A DNA stretch of 51,771 nucleotides from an uncultured Pelagibacteraceae bacterium (GTDB lineage: Bacteria; Pseudomonadota; Alphaproteobacteria; Pelagibacterales; Pelagibacteraceae): contig CACJYE010000003.1 in assembly GCA_902597555.1 (NCBI GenBank), positions 1 through 51,771 of the forward strand, given 5' to 3'. Under the pieces are notes generated by a model. It was not told the origin of the DNA. It worked only from the letters and a program-made list of their open reading frames with translations, and made no database searches. Both the position numbers and the translations under genes were made by a program. Below, one piece after another: positions 34,509-43,595 of this stretch; the stretch's first letter is position 1, and each line of letters starts with the position of its first letter.

Positions 34509-35522
34509 ATGGAAGATAAAGATAAAAAAATTGTAAGTCTTCATTTGAAACTAATGCCATATTTAGAAAAATATGGAATTCTTCTTTTATTAGTAATTAT
34601 GATTTTGGTTATGCACATTTTGCAACCAGATGTTTTTTTATCTTGGAGAAATGTAACTAACGTTTTTAAACAAATATCTTGGCAGTCAATGTTAGCCTTG
34701 GGAGTATTTATGGTAATTGTGACTGCTGGGATAGATCTTTCGGTCGGTTCAATCATGATGTTATCATTAATGATATTGGCTGTTGTTGCTAAAGCTGGAG
34801 CGCCTTGGTACATTGTAGTTATTACACCTTTGATTGCAGGGTTTTTATGTGGTCTATTTAATGGCCTAGGTATTACCTTACTTCGCATGCCACATCCTTT
34901 TATAATGACTTTAGGCACTCTTTATATATTTAGAGGAACTGGAAACTTAATTTCTGGTGGAACCCCAATAAGTGGTTTTACAGATGAAGTTAGGTACCTC
35001 GGTCATGGAAGAATTGATCTTCAATGGTTAGGATTAGAAAAATCGCAATACCTTCCAGTAAGTTTAGTATTAATTGCTATTGTATATATAATTTTTTGGA
35101 TTTTTTTAAATCATAGCAAAACTGGAAAATGGATTTATGCAATCGGAGGAAATCCAAATGCTGCTAGAGCATCTGGAATAAATGTTAACAAAATTTTAGT
35201 TATAGTTTACTCACTATGTGGATTTCTATCAGGTATTGGTGCTTTAATTTTAGCAGGCAGAACCGACTCAGGTTATCCCAACGCTGGACTTCAATCTGAA
35301 CTCGATGCGATCGCTGCATGTATAATCGGAGGAGCAAGTTTTTTTGGTGGAAGAGGTACAGTTCTAGGAGTATTTGCAGGTGTAATGATAATGGGAATTC
35401 TGAGAAATGGTCTCAATTTGATGGATGTTAGTTCTTTTTGGCAGCAAGTTTTGATAGGTTCCATAATAGTTCTTGCAGTTTATGTAGACGTATTAAGAAG
35501 AGATTTGGGAACTAGAAAATAA
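34509..35522 (+). CDS. Sugar ABC importer permease, RbsC-like (CUT2)
   Basis: Permease of 337 residues. An in-frame GTG at 34485 would overlap the ATPase gene; the ATG at 34509, two bases after the ATPase stop with GGGAAAA upstream, is preferred. CUT2 motifs are VTAGIDLSVGSIMM, PHPFIMTLGTLYIFRG and GGASFFGGRGTVLG. The loop between RGTGN and GKWIYAIGGN is of ordinary length, which makes a useful contrast with the permease at 45730. Works with the binding protein at 35641. Confidence 0.93.
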   Translation: MEDKDKKIVSLHLKLMPYLEKYGILLLLVIMILVMHILQPDVFLSWRNVTNVFKQISWQSMLALGVFMVIVTAGIDLSVGSIMMLSLMILAVVAKAGAPWYIVVITPLIAGFLCGLFNGLGITLLRMPHPFIMTLGTLYIFRGTGNLISGGTPISGFTDEVRYLGHGRIDLQWLGLEKSQYLPVSLVLIAIVYIIFWIFLNHSKTGKWIYAIGGNPNAARASGINVNKILVIVYSLCGFLSGIGALILAGRTDSGYPNAGLQSELDAIAACIIGGASFFGGRGTVLGVFAGVMIMGILRNGLNLMDVSSFWQQVLIGSIIVLAVYVDVLRRDLGTRK

Positions 35523-35640
35523 ATTATATATATTTACACGCCTTAGTTGTATTAAAAATTGTCTTAGCACACTTATAAATAGTTGAACTCTTCTGAATTT
35601 TTTTATTTAATTTAGCTTTAAATAACAATAGGGGAAATAA

Positions 35641-36573
35641 ATGAAAAACTTAACAAGAAAAATTGTTGTTTTTTTTACAGCAATTTTTTTATCGATCAGT
35701 ATAGGTTCAGTCTCTTTTGCTGATGGACATGGTAAAAAAATTCTATTCAGTATTAAAGGTCCTGGATCAGGAAATCCTTTTTGGGCATCTGTAACAAAAG
35801 GTGCTGAAGAGGAAGCTAAAAAACTTGGTGTTAAATTAATTTTAATTGCACCTCCACAAGAAGGAGATGTTCAGGCACAGATAAATCAAGTAGAGGACCA
35901 ACTGGCAAAAGGTGTTGATGCTTTAGCGCTCGCACCAGGAGATCCAAATGCTTTTGCTCCGATCGTTGATGATGCGATCAAGAGTGGAGTTCCAGTAGTA
36001 TTTGTTGATACAAAAGGAATAAATGAAGGAGTAACTTTTATTGGAACAAACAACATGAATGGTGCAGAGTTAGCTGCAAAATTTATATGTGATAAAACTC
36101 CTAAAGGTTCAGATGTTGCAATTTTAACTGGTATTGAGTCACAATCTACAGCGTTGTTAAGAAGAGACGGTGCAATAAAAGGTTTTAAAAATTGCGGATT
36201 GAACATTGTTGCAACTCAAACTGCTGAGTGGGACACTGCGAAAGGTAGATCTGTAACTGAGTCTATTATTTTAAAAAATCCAAATATTAAAGCAATATTT
36301 GCTTCAAATGATAATATGGGCTTAGGTGCTATGCAGGCTCTTAAAGATGCAGACATGAATGATGTTGTTGTAGTAGGATTTGATGCTACTCCAGATGCAG
36401 CTACAAGTATCTTAAAAGGAGAGATGACAGCAACAATTGCTCAGTTTTCTTACAACATGGGCGCATATGGAGTAAAATATGCTTTAGAGTTAGCTAATGG
36501 TGGAAGTATTGATCCAAACATTGATACAGGAACACAATTAGTAACAAAAGAAAACGCCAACGATTTTAAATAA
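35641..36573 (+). CDS. Periplasmic sugar-binding protein, RbsB-like
   Basis: CUT2-type binding protein of 310 residues with a signal peptide (1-27, ending GSVSFA). The mature opening KKILFSIKGPGSGNPFWASV and the segment GVDALALAPGDPNAF, with FASNDNMGLGAMQAL near 222, are typical of ribose/galactose/fucose receptors. GGGGAAATAA directly precedes the ATG at 35641. It is followed by an intrinsic terminator and then fucU and a PfkB kinase, which suggests a pyranose/furanose sugar such as fucose or ribose as ligand. Confidence 0.92.
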   Translation: MKNLTRKIVVFFTAIFLSISIGSVSFADGHGKKILFSIKGPGSGNPFWASVTKGAEEEAKKLGVKLILIAPPQEGDVQAQINQVEDQLAKGVDALALAPGDPNAFAPIVDDAIKSGVPVVFVDTKGINEGVTFIGTNNMNGAELAAKFICDKTPKGSDVAILTGIESQSTALLRRDGAIKGFKNCGLNIVATQTAEWDTAKGRSVTESIILKNPNIKAIFASNDNMGLGAMQALKDADMNDVVVVGFDATPDAATSILKGEMTATIAQFSYNMGAYGVKYALELANGGSIDPNIDTGTQLVTKENANDFK

Positions 36574-36599
36574 TCGATAGGTATATAATTTAAAAAAAA

Positions 36600-36629
36600 G
36601 GGTGGAATTTAATTCCACCCTTTTTTTTT
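36600..36629 (+). terminator. Intrinsic terminator after RbsB-like gene
   Basis: GGGTGGAA pairs with TTCCACCC around a five-base loop and is followed by nine Ts. The next gene starts only 17 bases after the T-run, so it must depend on read-through or on a promoter inside the binding-protein gene. The terminator would thus lower fucU expression relative to the receptor. Confidence 0.92.
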
Positions 36630-36646
36630 ATGTAATATAATAATTC

Positions 36647-37108
36647 ATGCTTATTAAAATTGATCCAGTATTAAGCCCAGATTTACTTTTTCATCTAAGA
36701 TCTATGGGTCATGGAGAAAAACTGATATTAGCTGATGCTAATTTTCCAGCATATACTACAAATGAAAAAGTAATAAGATTAGATGGAGTTGGTATAAAAG
36801 AAGCAGCCTGTGCCATACTTTCAGTTTTTCCACTAGATAGTTTTATTAATTCAAAAGGAGGATCTCCAGCTTTAAGAATGGAAGTAGATGATAAACCTGA
36901 GGAGTTAACTGAAACACATAAAGAATTTATTGAAGTTGTAAAAAAAATCTCAGGAGAAAATTGGAATGTGGGATCAATTTCAAGACAAGAATTTTATCAA
37001 GAGGCTAAAAAAGCTTATTGCATCGTTACTACAACAGATGCAAGACCGTTTGGCTGTTTTATACTTACCAAAGGAGTCATTTTACCTGACGGAAACGTTT
37101 GGACTTAA
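36647..37108 (+). CDS. fucU: L-fucose mutarotase/RbsD-family protein
   Basis: Small enzyme of 153 residues of the RbsD/FucU fold that interconverts sugar anomers. The signature LFHLRSMGHGEKLILADANF covers residues 14-33 with His22 and Asp30; the usual GHGD is GHGE here. The C-terminal ARPFGCFILTKGVI matches the conserved tail. It sits between a CUT2 receptor and a PfkB kinase. FucU and RbsD are hard to separate by eye; the length and the NFPA segment favour FucU. Confidence 0.85.
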   Translation: MLIKIDPVLSPDLLFHLRSMGHGEKLILADANFPAYTTNEKVIRLDGVGIKEAACAILSVFPLDSFINSKGGSPALRMEVDDKPEELTETHKEFIEVVKKISGENWNVGSISRQEFYQEAKKAYCIVTTTDARPFGCFILTKGVILPDGNVWT

Positions 37109-37111
37109 AAA

Positions 37112-38026
37112 ATGAAAACCATTTCAGTTTTTGGTGTATTTGTTGCAGATCTCTGTTTTATATCTAACGCGATTCCTGAAAAAGGACAAACTATTTTAGG
37201 TTCACAACATATTATTGGACCAGGTGGAAAAGGGTCAAACCAAGCAATTGCAGCAGCTAAACTCAATGGGAGCGTAAATTTTATTTCAAAAATTGGCAAA
37301 GACAAAAATGGTGAAATGGCTTTAACTTTATATAAAGAATTGGGTATAGACACTTCCTGCATTATTCAAGACGAAAATCACTCAACTGGAGTTGCAGGAA
37401 TAATGGTAAATGAAAAAACAGGTGAGAATGCAATAAATATAATACCTGGTGCTGCTGGAACTCTTACCCATAATGATATTAAAAAAAATTTAAATTTAAT
37501 TACAAAAGCAGAAATATTTTTAACACAACTAGAAACACCTTATGAGGTTACTAGCTATGCATTAAAAAAAGCTAAAGACAAGGGACTAGCCACAATATTA
37601 AATCCAGCACCAGCATGCAAAATTAAAAATGATGATTTTAAATTAATAGATTTTTTTACACCTAATGAAACTGAGGCAGAATTTTATTTAAATAAAAAAA
37701 TTGAAACAGAAAAAGATATCAAAAATGCTTCAGAAGAATTTTTAAAAAAAGGTATTAAAAACATTGTTATAACATTAGGAGAAAGAGGATGTTATTTTGC
37801 AAATAAAAAAGAAAATTTTTTCTTAGAAGCATTCAAACTTAAAGACCCTGTCCTTGATACTACAGGCGCAGGTGATGCTTTCAATGGTGCATTAGCTGTA
37901 GGGTTATCAAAAGATTTACAAATTAAAGAAGTGCTTACTTTTGCAAATAAAGTTGCAGCAATTTCAACCACTAAACAAGGTGCAGCGGCTTCAATGCCAT
38001 CTTTGGAAGATATAAAGAGTTATTAA
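37112..38026 (+). CDS. PfkB-family sugar kinase, ribokinase-like
   Basis: ATP-dependent sugar kinase of 304 residues. The substrate-domain motif GGKGSNQAIAAAKL is at 38-51 and the C-terminal signature DTTGAGDAFNGALAVGL is near 249-265, with the catalytic aspartate at about 255. It matches ribokinase closely in the first 60 residues. It begins four bases after fucU. With the mutarotase and the importer it forms uptake, anomer conversion and phosphorylation of one sugar, plausibly ribose. Confidence 0.9.
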   Translation: MKTISVFGVFVADLCFISNAIPEKGQTILGSQHIIGPGGKGSNQAIAAAKLNGSVNFISKIGKDKNGEMALTLYKELGIDTSCIIQDENHSTGVAGIMVNEKTGENAINIIPGAAGTLTHNDIKKNLNLITKAEIFLTQLETPYEVTSYALKKAKDKGLATILNPAPACKIKNDDFKLIDFFTPNETEAEFYLNKKIETEKDIKNASEEFLKKGIKNIVITLGERGCYFANKKENFFLEAFKLKDPVLDTTGAGDAFNGALAVGLSKDLQIKEVLTFANKVAAISTTKQGAAASMPSLEDIKSY

Positions 38027-38040
38027 TATTATTTTTAAAA

Positions 38041-38802
38041 ATGAAAACTGAATATTTTGATCTTAAAAATAAAAGAGCCTTAATTTCAGGAGGAGCTTCT
38101 GGAATTGGTTCTTCAATCGTTGAACATCTTTGTGAACAAGGAGTGGAAGTGTATTTTTTCGATATTGATAAAAAAGAGGCAAAAAAAACTATTAATAAGA
38201 TCAAAAAGAAAAAATTTAAAATTCCAAATTTTGTGGAATGTGACATTAAAAATATTAAAAAATATAAATTATCAATTTTAAGCATTATCAAAAAAAACGG
38301 TCCTATTGATATTTTAGTCAACAACGCTTCTAATGACCAAAGGCATAGTTTAGAGAAAATTACAGAAAAATATTGGGATGATAGAATGGCGATTAATTTA
38401 AAGCATTATTTGTTTGCGATTCAATCAGTTAAAAAAAGCATGATAAAAAACAAAGGTGGATCAATAATAAATTTAGGTTCTGTAAGTTGGGTTAGGGGAG
38501 CAGTAATGTTTCCAGCATACAGTATTGCAAAAGCAGGAATTTATGGATTAACAAGATCTTTAGCAAGGGATTTAGGAAAACATAATATTAGAATTAATTC
38601 AATTGCACCTGGTTCAATCGCAACAGCTAGACAATCCAAATTGTGGCTTAATCCAAAATTTAAAAAGGAAATATTAAAAAATCAGGCCTTAAAAAAACAA
38701 TTATTACCTGAAGATGTTTCAAAAATGGTTTTATTCTTAGCGTCTGATGTTTCATCAGGATGTACAAAACAAAACTTTACTGTGGACGCAGGATTAATTT
38801 AG
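38041..38802 (+). CDS. Short-chain dehydrogenase/reductase, paralogue of 49130-49891
   Basis: Classical SDR of 253 residues with SGGASGIGSSIVEHLCEQG (cofactor loop), NNASND in place of NNAG, and catalytic Tyr/Lys in AYSIAKAG. It has the same length and closely similar sequence throughout to the SDR at 49130, including ends of the GGCTKQNF type, so the two derive from one duplication. The family resembles sugar 1-dehydrogenases such as L-fucose or D-arabinose dehydrogenase. It follows the PfkB gene by 14 bases and overlaps the convergent PdxA2-like gene by four. Confidence 0.88.
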   Translation: MKTEYFDLKNKRALISGGASGIGSSIVEHLCEQGVEVYFFDIDKKEAKKTINKIKKKKFKIPNFVECDIKNIKKYKLSILSIIKKNGPIDILVNNASNDQRHSLEKITEKYWDDRMAINLKHYLFAIQSVKKSMIKNKGGSIINLGSVSWVRGAVMFPAYSIAKAGIYGLTRSLARDLGKHNIRINSIAPGSIATARQSKLWLNPKFKKEILKNQALKKQLLPEDVSKMVLFLASDVSSGCTKQNFTVDAGLI

Positions 38803-39794
38803 TTTTTCTTATTTTGCGACATTGATAAAGCAATTTTAAAAGAGTTTAAAATTGGAGCTAGATTAGCCTCATTTTTTCCAGCGATAGCAAAGGCTGATCC
38901 ATGAGCAGTAGTCGTTACTGGTACAGTCAATCCACCTTGAACTGTTACTCCTCTATCAAAGCCAAATGCCTTAAGACCAGATTGAAGTGCATCATGATAC
39001 ATACCAACCATACAATCATGGTTTTTATTTTTATAAGCTACTACAAAAGATGTATCGCATGGCAATGGGCCATCAACATTGTAGCCAAGTTTTTTTGCCT
39101 CTTCAATCGCAGGAATTATCTCGTCTTTTTCCTCTGTCCCAAACTCTGCGTGTGGATTTAGAGCTTGAATTGCAATTCTAGGGTTTTTTATGCCGTTTAA
39201 CTCCATAACTTCATTTATTAATTTTATAGGCTTCATGATATTTTCTTTAGTAATATGTTGAGCAACCTCTTTTATTGGAATATGAGATGTAACTCTTGCT
39301 GTCCAAAAATTATCAATGACATTAAATTCGCAACAAAAACTATTTACTTCAAGTTTTTCAGCCATTAACTGTAATTCATCTGAATGTTTATTTCCCCCAA
39401 GTTTTAAACTTGTTTTATTCATTGGTGCAAAATTAATTGCATCTATTTTTTTTTCTTTAGCTAGAGTTAAGGCTAAGTCTAAAGCTTCTAATACACTTTC
39501 ACCAGATTCTTTAGATGGTTCTGCTAATTTATATTTATGATTTTTTCCTTTAGAAATATCTAACAAAAATTTATTTGCTTTATCAAAATTTACATCATCA
39601 AAATTTTCTACAACATCTATATTATGTGAAATTCCTGTAATACTATTTCCACTTTCAAAAACTTGTTTTTCACCGATTATGACTATGTTAGCTTTTTTTG
39701 TCATTTCATCATTTAAAAGTTTTGAAATTAATTCTGGTCCAATTCCAGCTGGATCACCAAGTAAAAGAGCTATGTTAGATTTATTTTCAGTCAT
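38799..39794 (-). CDS. PdxA2-like 4-phospho-threonate/erythronate dehydrogenase
   Basis: PdxA-superfamily NAD-dependent oxidative decarboxylase of 331 residues. The opening ALLLGDPAGIGPELISKLL and the motif MVGMYHDALQSGLKAFGFDR, with FTTAHGSAF-like VTTTAHGSAFAIAGK near the end, are characteristic; the histidines there bind the metal. The absence of other pyridoxine genes and the sugar-acid context favour PdxA2 (4-phospho-D-threonate or erythronate) over vitamin B6 synthesis. The usual partner kinase (DUF1537) is not in the window. Confidence 0.85.
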   Translation of the reverse strand: MTENKSNIALLLGDPAGIGPELISKLLNDEMTKKANIVIIGEKQVFESGNSITGISHNIDVVENFDDVNFDKANKFLLDISKGKNHKYKLAEPSKESGESVLEALDLALTLAKEKKIDAINFAPMNKTSLKLGGNKHSDELQLMAEKLEVNSFCCEFNVIDNFWTARVTSHIPIKEVAQHITKENIMKPIKLINEVMELNGIKNPRIAIQALNPHAEFGTEEKDEIIPAIEEAKKLGYNVDGPLPCDTSFVVAYKNKNHDCMVGMYHDALQSGLKAFGFDRGVTVQGGLTVPVTTTAHGSAFAIAGKNEANLAPILNSFKIALSMSQNKKN

Positions 39795-39844
39795 TTTTTT
39801 CTTTACGTCTTGTAGCAGATTATGTTTAAATTATTAAATATAAA

Positions 39845-39872
39845 TTAACTAAAGAGGGAAATAATGAAAAAA
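39845..39872 (+). repeat. 28-bp leader shared with 44733-44760
   Basis: TTAACT, two A/T bases, AGAGGGAAA, T or C, AATG and a run of A: the tctC leader and start are identical to those of the binding protein at 44752 in 26 of 28 positions. It contains the ribosome site and start codon. It may be duplicated by common descent or kept by selection for strong translation. Confidence 0.7.
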
Positions 39873-40838
39873 AGCTTTAAACTATTTTTAGCAGCTGCTT
39901 TCCTAGTAACTGAATTTTTTGTTGTGGCTCTTCCATTAATGATCACGTCAGCTAAAGCTGATGGTCACCCAATACAAGCAATTACACACGCTGGTTTTGG
40001 TGGTGGAACTGACGTTACTACTAGAATGATGTTATTAAGAGCAAGAAGAGTTCTTAAACAGGATATGCAATTAGTAAACAAAAAGGGTGGTGGTGGAGCA
40101 GCATCTATGGACTACATGATGTCTTTACCAGCTGATGGAAATCATACTTTAACTTGGACTACAGGTCATGCTGTATCGATGGCTTTAGGTAAAACTAAAG
40201 TTAAGTTGAGCGATATGCAACCACTTGCAAGAGGAACTGATGATCCTCAATTATTTGTTGTTAATTGTAAAAACGAAATCAAGGATGCTAAGAAATTTAT
40301 AAGCACACAAAAATCAAAATCACTAAAATATGGAACTACTCATACTGGTGGTATTGACGATGTTAGTGCGATTGCATTTACAAAAAAAGGTGGATTAAAA
40401 GATCCAACTATTGTTGCTTACAAAGGTGTTGCGCCAATTAAAACTAATCTTATCAAAGGAGATATTGATGTAGGTGTTTTAAACTTAGGTGAAGCATTAA
40501 CTGAAATTAATGAAGGTAAACTTTGTGTTTCAGTTGTATTAGCAAACAATAGAATGGCTAAAATTGGAGACTCTCCAACAGCAAAAGAGTTAGGTATACC
40601 TGTTTCTTTATCTACTGTTAGAGGTTTCGTAACAAAAAAAGGTGCTCCAGCAGACAGAGTAAAACAATTAGAAGCTGGAATGATGAAAGCTATGAGCCAC
40701 AACTATTACAAAAATTTCTTAACTGAAATTGGTCTTGATGATACTAGTGTAGTTGGTGCCGACGAGTGGGGTAAGCAAATGGAAGAAATGCTTACAGAAA
40801 TGACTGCTCAGCTTAAAGCTTTAGGTTATATTAACTAA
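39864..40838 (+). CDS. tctC: TTT transporter periplasmic binding protein (Bug family)
   Basis: Receptor of a tripartite tricarboxylate-type transporter, 324 residues. The signal peptide covers about residues 1-32 (ending SAKA). Mature features are ITHAGFGGGTDVTTRMMLLR and NKKGGGGAASMDYMMSLPAD, matching the Bug ligand pocket, followed by KYGTTHTGGIDDVSA. A strong AGAGGGAAATA site precedes the ATG. It is followed by tctB and tctA, with an intrinsic terminator just inside tctB. Ligands of this family are mostly carboxylates; the SDR and ROK kinase downstream would also fit a sugar acid. Confidence 0.92.
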   Translation: MKKSFKLFLAAAFLVTEFFVVALPLMITSAKADGHPIQAITHAGFGGGTDVTTRMMLLRARRVLKQDMQLVNKKGGGGAASMDYMMSLPADGNHTLTWTTGHAVSMALGKTKVKLSDMQPLARGTDDPQLFVVNCKNEIKDAKKFISTQKSKSLKYGTTHTGGIDDVSAIAFTKKGGLKDPTIVAYKGVAPIKTNLIKGDIDVGVLNLGEALTEINEGKLCVSVVLANNRMAKIGDSPTAKELGIPVSLSTVRGFVTKKGAPADRVKQLEAGMMKAMSHNYYKNFLTEIGLDDTSVVGADEWGKQMEEMLTEMTAQLKALGYIN

Positions 40839-40861
40839 TCTAATTAAAAGTACATTTGCAT

Positions 40862-41368
40862 ATGAAAAATGTACAAAAACAAAAAAGGGCAAACAAAGGT
40901 TTGCCCTTTTTTTTTAGAGACGAATTTAAAGTCTCTTTTATAATTATTTTAATATCTGTAGCATTATTAATCACTACATTTACTTTCGATATTGTTCCTC
41001 CTATTTTAAATAGAGGAATACAACCAGCAACATTTCCAAAAGCTCTTTTGGTTTTAATAATAGTGATGACGTTATTGATATATTATTCTGCAACTAAAAA
41101 TCCTTGGAAGGTTCAAAACAAATTACCAAAATCATTCTTTTTAACACTTCTAAGTTTTTTGATTTTCGTTGTTATTTCAAAAACTTTGGATTTCTTTTTG
41201 GCAATTTCAGCTTTATCTGTTTTTGTTTCCTATTATTGGGGGGAGAAAAGAATAATTTATTTATTACTTGTTGGAATTATTTTTCCAGTTATCGTATTTG
41301 TTTTTTTTGAAACAATTCTGGGATTAAGATTTCCACCTGGAATTATAACCAATATTTATTATAGCTAG
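40862..41368 (+). CDS. tctB: TTT transporter small membrane subunit
   Basis: TctB-like protein of 168 residues with four membrane helices, the first beginning at about residue 24 (FKVSFIIILISVALLITTF). The frame opens with TTG at 40856, but the ATG at 40862 is preferred. The first 20 codons are lysine-rich and contain a complete intrinsic terminator (40887-40915), which in translation reads GLPFFF. There is no ATG, GTG or TTG in frame after the terminator and before helix 1, so transcription must pass through it. Its stop directly abuts the tctA start. Confidence 0.88.
   Translation: MKNVQKQKRANKGLPFFFRDEFKVSFIIILISVALLITTFTFDIVPPILNRGIQPATFPKALLVLIIVMTLLIYYSATKNPWKVQNKLPKSFFLTLLSFLIFVVISKTLDFFLAISALSVFVSYYWGEKRIIYLLLVGIIFPVIVFVFFETILGLRFPPGIITNIYYS
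40887..40915 (+). terminator. Intrinsic terminator inside the start of tctB
   Basis: GGGCAAAC pairs perfectly with GTTTGCCC around the four-base loop AAAG and is followed by nine Ts. It begins 25 bases after the tctB ATG and 48 bases after the tctC stop. It should end most transcripts after tctC; a ribosome initiating on tctB could melt it and let transcription continue. Confidence 0.93.
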
Positions 41369-42841
41369 ATGGACAATTTAATATTAATGATGTCTCCTTT
41401 GCTTAGCTCAAAGCTATTGTTAGTTTTATTTTTTGGAACTTTGTTTGGTTTAATATTAGGTGTTCTACCTGGTTTAGGACCAACGACTGGTGGTGCATTA
41501 ATTTTACCTTTTACAATGACGCTCGACCCATTATCAGCAATTGTATTGTTAACCTCAATTTATTGTGCAGGTACATATGGAGGTGCAATTACTGCAGTTC
41601 TGATTAATACACCTGGAACCCCAGCTGCTGCAGCAACTTGTTTAGACGGTTACCCTTTAGCACAAAAGGGAGAGGCTGGAAGAGCTTTAGGTATGGCTAC
41701 TGTTTCTAGTGCAGTAGGGGGTATATTTAGTGTCATTATTCTTGTATTTTTTGCGCCTATTCTGGCTCAATTAGCTTATGAGTTTGGTCAACCAGAATAT
41801 TTTGCATTAGCTATTTTTGGTTTAACGATGCTTGCATCAATAGGAGAAGGCAGCCCAATAAAGAATTTAATTGCAGGTGCATTTGGAATTTTAATTTCAA
41901 CAGTTGGTAAAGATTTCATGACTTCAATTGATCGATTTACTTTTGGAATTAATGAATTAACTGAAGGCATTGGTTTTATACCTGTAGTAGTTGGTTTATT
42001 TGCGATTAGCGAAATGTTAACTCAATCAACTTTAATTAACCAAGTATTTAATAGGGTAGCTTTAAAAGCAATAAAACTTCCAAGTAAAGATGATTATAAA
42101 AAAACCTGGAAAACAATTTTAAGATCCAGTGGTATCGGTTCGTTTATCGGAGTGTTACCTGCTGAAGGAGGAACAGTTGCTTCTTTAATTGGGTATTCTG
42201 AAGCAAAAAGATTTTCGAAAAAACCTGAAGAATTTGGAAAAGGTTCTATAGAAGGTATTGCGGGTGCAGAAGCAGCAAATAATGCAGCAACAGGAGGTGC
42301 AATGGTTCCAACACTTGCACTTGGAATTCCCGGTAGTGCAACAACAGCTGTTATCCTCACTGGATTAATTATACATGGTGTTAGACCTGGTCCTGATTTA
42401 TTTAGAGAACAACCCGATTTTTTATATGGAATCTTTGGAGCAATGTTAATTGCTAATGTTTTGTTTTTTATATTTGGGTTCTTCGGAGCAAAAATTTTTG
42501 CAAGAATAACATTAGTACCGAATAAAATTTTATGGCCAATGATTTTTGCAGTTTCAGTTTGTGGAACCTATTCATTAAATCAATCTATAATAGATGTTTG
42601 GATAATGTTATTTTTCGGTGTTCTAGGTTTCTTTATGAGAAGATATGGTTTCTCAGTTGTACCAGTTATCATCGGATTGATTTTAGGTGAATTAGTTGAG
42701 GGTACTTTAAGACAATCTCTGGTTATATTTGATGGAAATTGGTTAATGTTTTTCACAAGACCAATAGCTTTAACGTTCTTTATTTTGTCTTTAATTGCCT
42801 TAGCTTTTCCTTTAATAAGATCAAAAAAATTTAAAAAATAA
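41369..42841 (+). CDS. tctA: TTT transporter large membrane subunit
   Basis: TctA permease of 490 residues with about 12 helices. Hallmarks are GVLPGLGPTTGGALILPF (28-45), YGGAITAVLINTPGTPAAA near 69-87, and the second repeat FIGVLPAEGGTVASLIGYSEAKRFSK and AALGIPGSATTAV-type region near 319. It directly follows tctB without a gap and is followed after two bases by an SDR gene in the same operon. Confidence 0.95.
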   Translation: MDNLILMMSPLLSSKLLLVLFFGTLFGLILGVLPGLGPTTGGALILPFTMTLDPLSAIVLLTSIYCAGTYGGAITAVLINTPGTPAAAATCLDGYPLAQKGEAGRALGMATVSSAVGGIFSVIILVFFAPILAQLAYEFGQPEYFALAIFGLTMLASIGEGSPIKNLIAGAFGILISTVGKDFMTSIDRFTFGINELTEGIGFIPVVVGLFAISEMLTQSTLINQVFNRVALKAIKLPSKDDYKKTWKTILRSSGIGSFIGVLPAEGGTVASLIGYSEAKRFSKKPEEFGKGSIEGIAGAEAANNAATGGAMVPTLALGIPGSATTAVILTGLIIHGVRPGPDLFREQPDFLYGIFGAMLIANVLFFIFGFFGAKIFARITLVPNKILWPMIFAVSVCGTYSLNQSIIDVWIMLFFGVLGFFMRRYGFSVVPVIIGLILGELVEGTLRQSLVIFDGNWLMFFTRPIALTFFILSLIALAFPLIRSKKFKK

Positions 42842-42843
42842 AG

Positions 42844-43593
42844 ATGATTAAATATGATTTAAAAAACAGAGTAGCAATTGTAACAGGTGGAGCTCAAGGA
42901 TTTGGTTTAGCTATCACTGAAAGATTTATTGAGTCTGGAGCTAAAGTAGTGATTTGGGATATTGACGAAGGTGAAGCCAAAAAAGCTTTAGAAAAAGTAA
43001 ATTCTGAAAACTTAACTTATCAAATAGTTGATGTGAGCAACTATGAAGCAATAAATTCAAAATTATCTGAAGTTGAAAAATCACATGGTAAGATTGATAT
43101 CTTTATTAACAATGCGGGTGTGGCTGGAATGAACACTACAGTTGCAGAATATCCAATAGAAGAGTGGAATAAGGTAATTAACTTAAACTTAAATGCAGTT
43201 TTTTACTGTTGCAAAGCAGTTGTTCCATTTATGGCTAAGAACGATTACGGAAGAATTGTTAATATTGCTTCTATTGCAGGTAAAGAAGGAAACCCAAATG
43301 CAAGCGCTTACAGTACATCTAAGGCAGGTGTTATAGGTTTAACAAAATCTCTAGGTAAAGAGCTTGCACAAAAAAATATAGCTGTAAATTGTGTAACACC
43401 AGCAGCAGCTAAGACCAGGATATTTGATCAAATGACAGAAGAACATATAAATTACATGTTATCCAAAATTCCCAGAAACAAATTTGCAAAAGTTGAAGAA
43501 TTAGCTTCATTAGTAACTTGGTTAGCAAGTGAAGAAAATTCATTTTCAACTGCAGCAGTTTTTGATTTAAGTGGTGGAAGAGCCACATATTAA
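42844..43593 (+). CDS. Short-chain dehydrogenase/reductase (FabG-like)
   Basis: Classical SDR of 249 residues with TGGAQGFGLAI (cofactor loop), NNAG at about 90-93, catalytic Ser in NIASIAGKEG and Tyr/Lys in AYSTSKAG. It resembles catabolic FabG-like dehydrogenases of sugar or sugar-acid operons. Spacing of two bases on both sides ties it to tctA and the ROK kinase gene. It probably oxidises or reduces the imported compound or its product. Confidence 0.9.
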   Translation: MIKYDLKNRVAIVTGGAQGFGLAITERFIESGAKVVIWDIDEGEAKKALEKVNSENLTYQIVDVSNYEAINSKLSEVEKSHGKIDIFINNAGVAGMNTTVAEYPIEEWNKVINLNLNAVFYCCKAVVPFMAKNDYGRIVNIASIAGKEGNPNASAYSTSKAGVIGLTKSLGKELAQKNIAVNCVTPAAAKTRIFDQMTEEHINYMLSKIPRNKFAKVEELASLVTWLASEENSFSTAAVFDLSGGRATY

Positions 43594-43595
43594 TT

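Noticed and set aside
38901..39181. Overlapping plus-strand ORFs
   Set aside because: They are antisense to the PdxA2-like gene and show no domain or upstream ribosome site.
42094..42360. Minus-strand ORF of 88 codons
   Set aside because: It is a shadow frame of tctA with composition following the antisense of alanine/glycine-rich helices.
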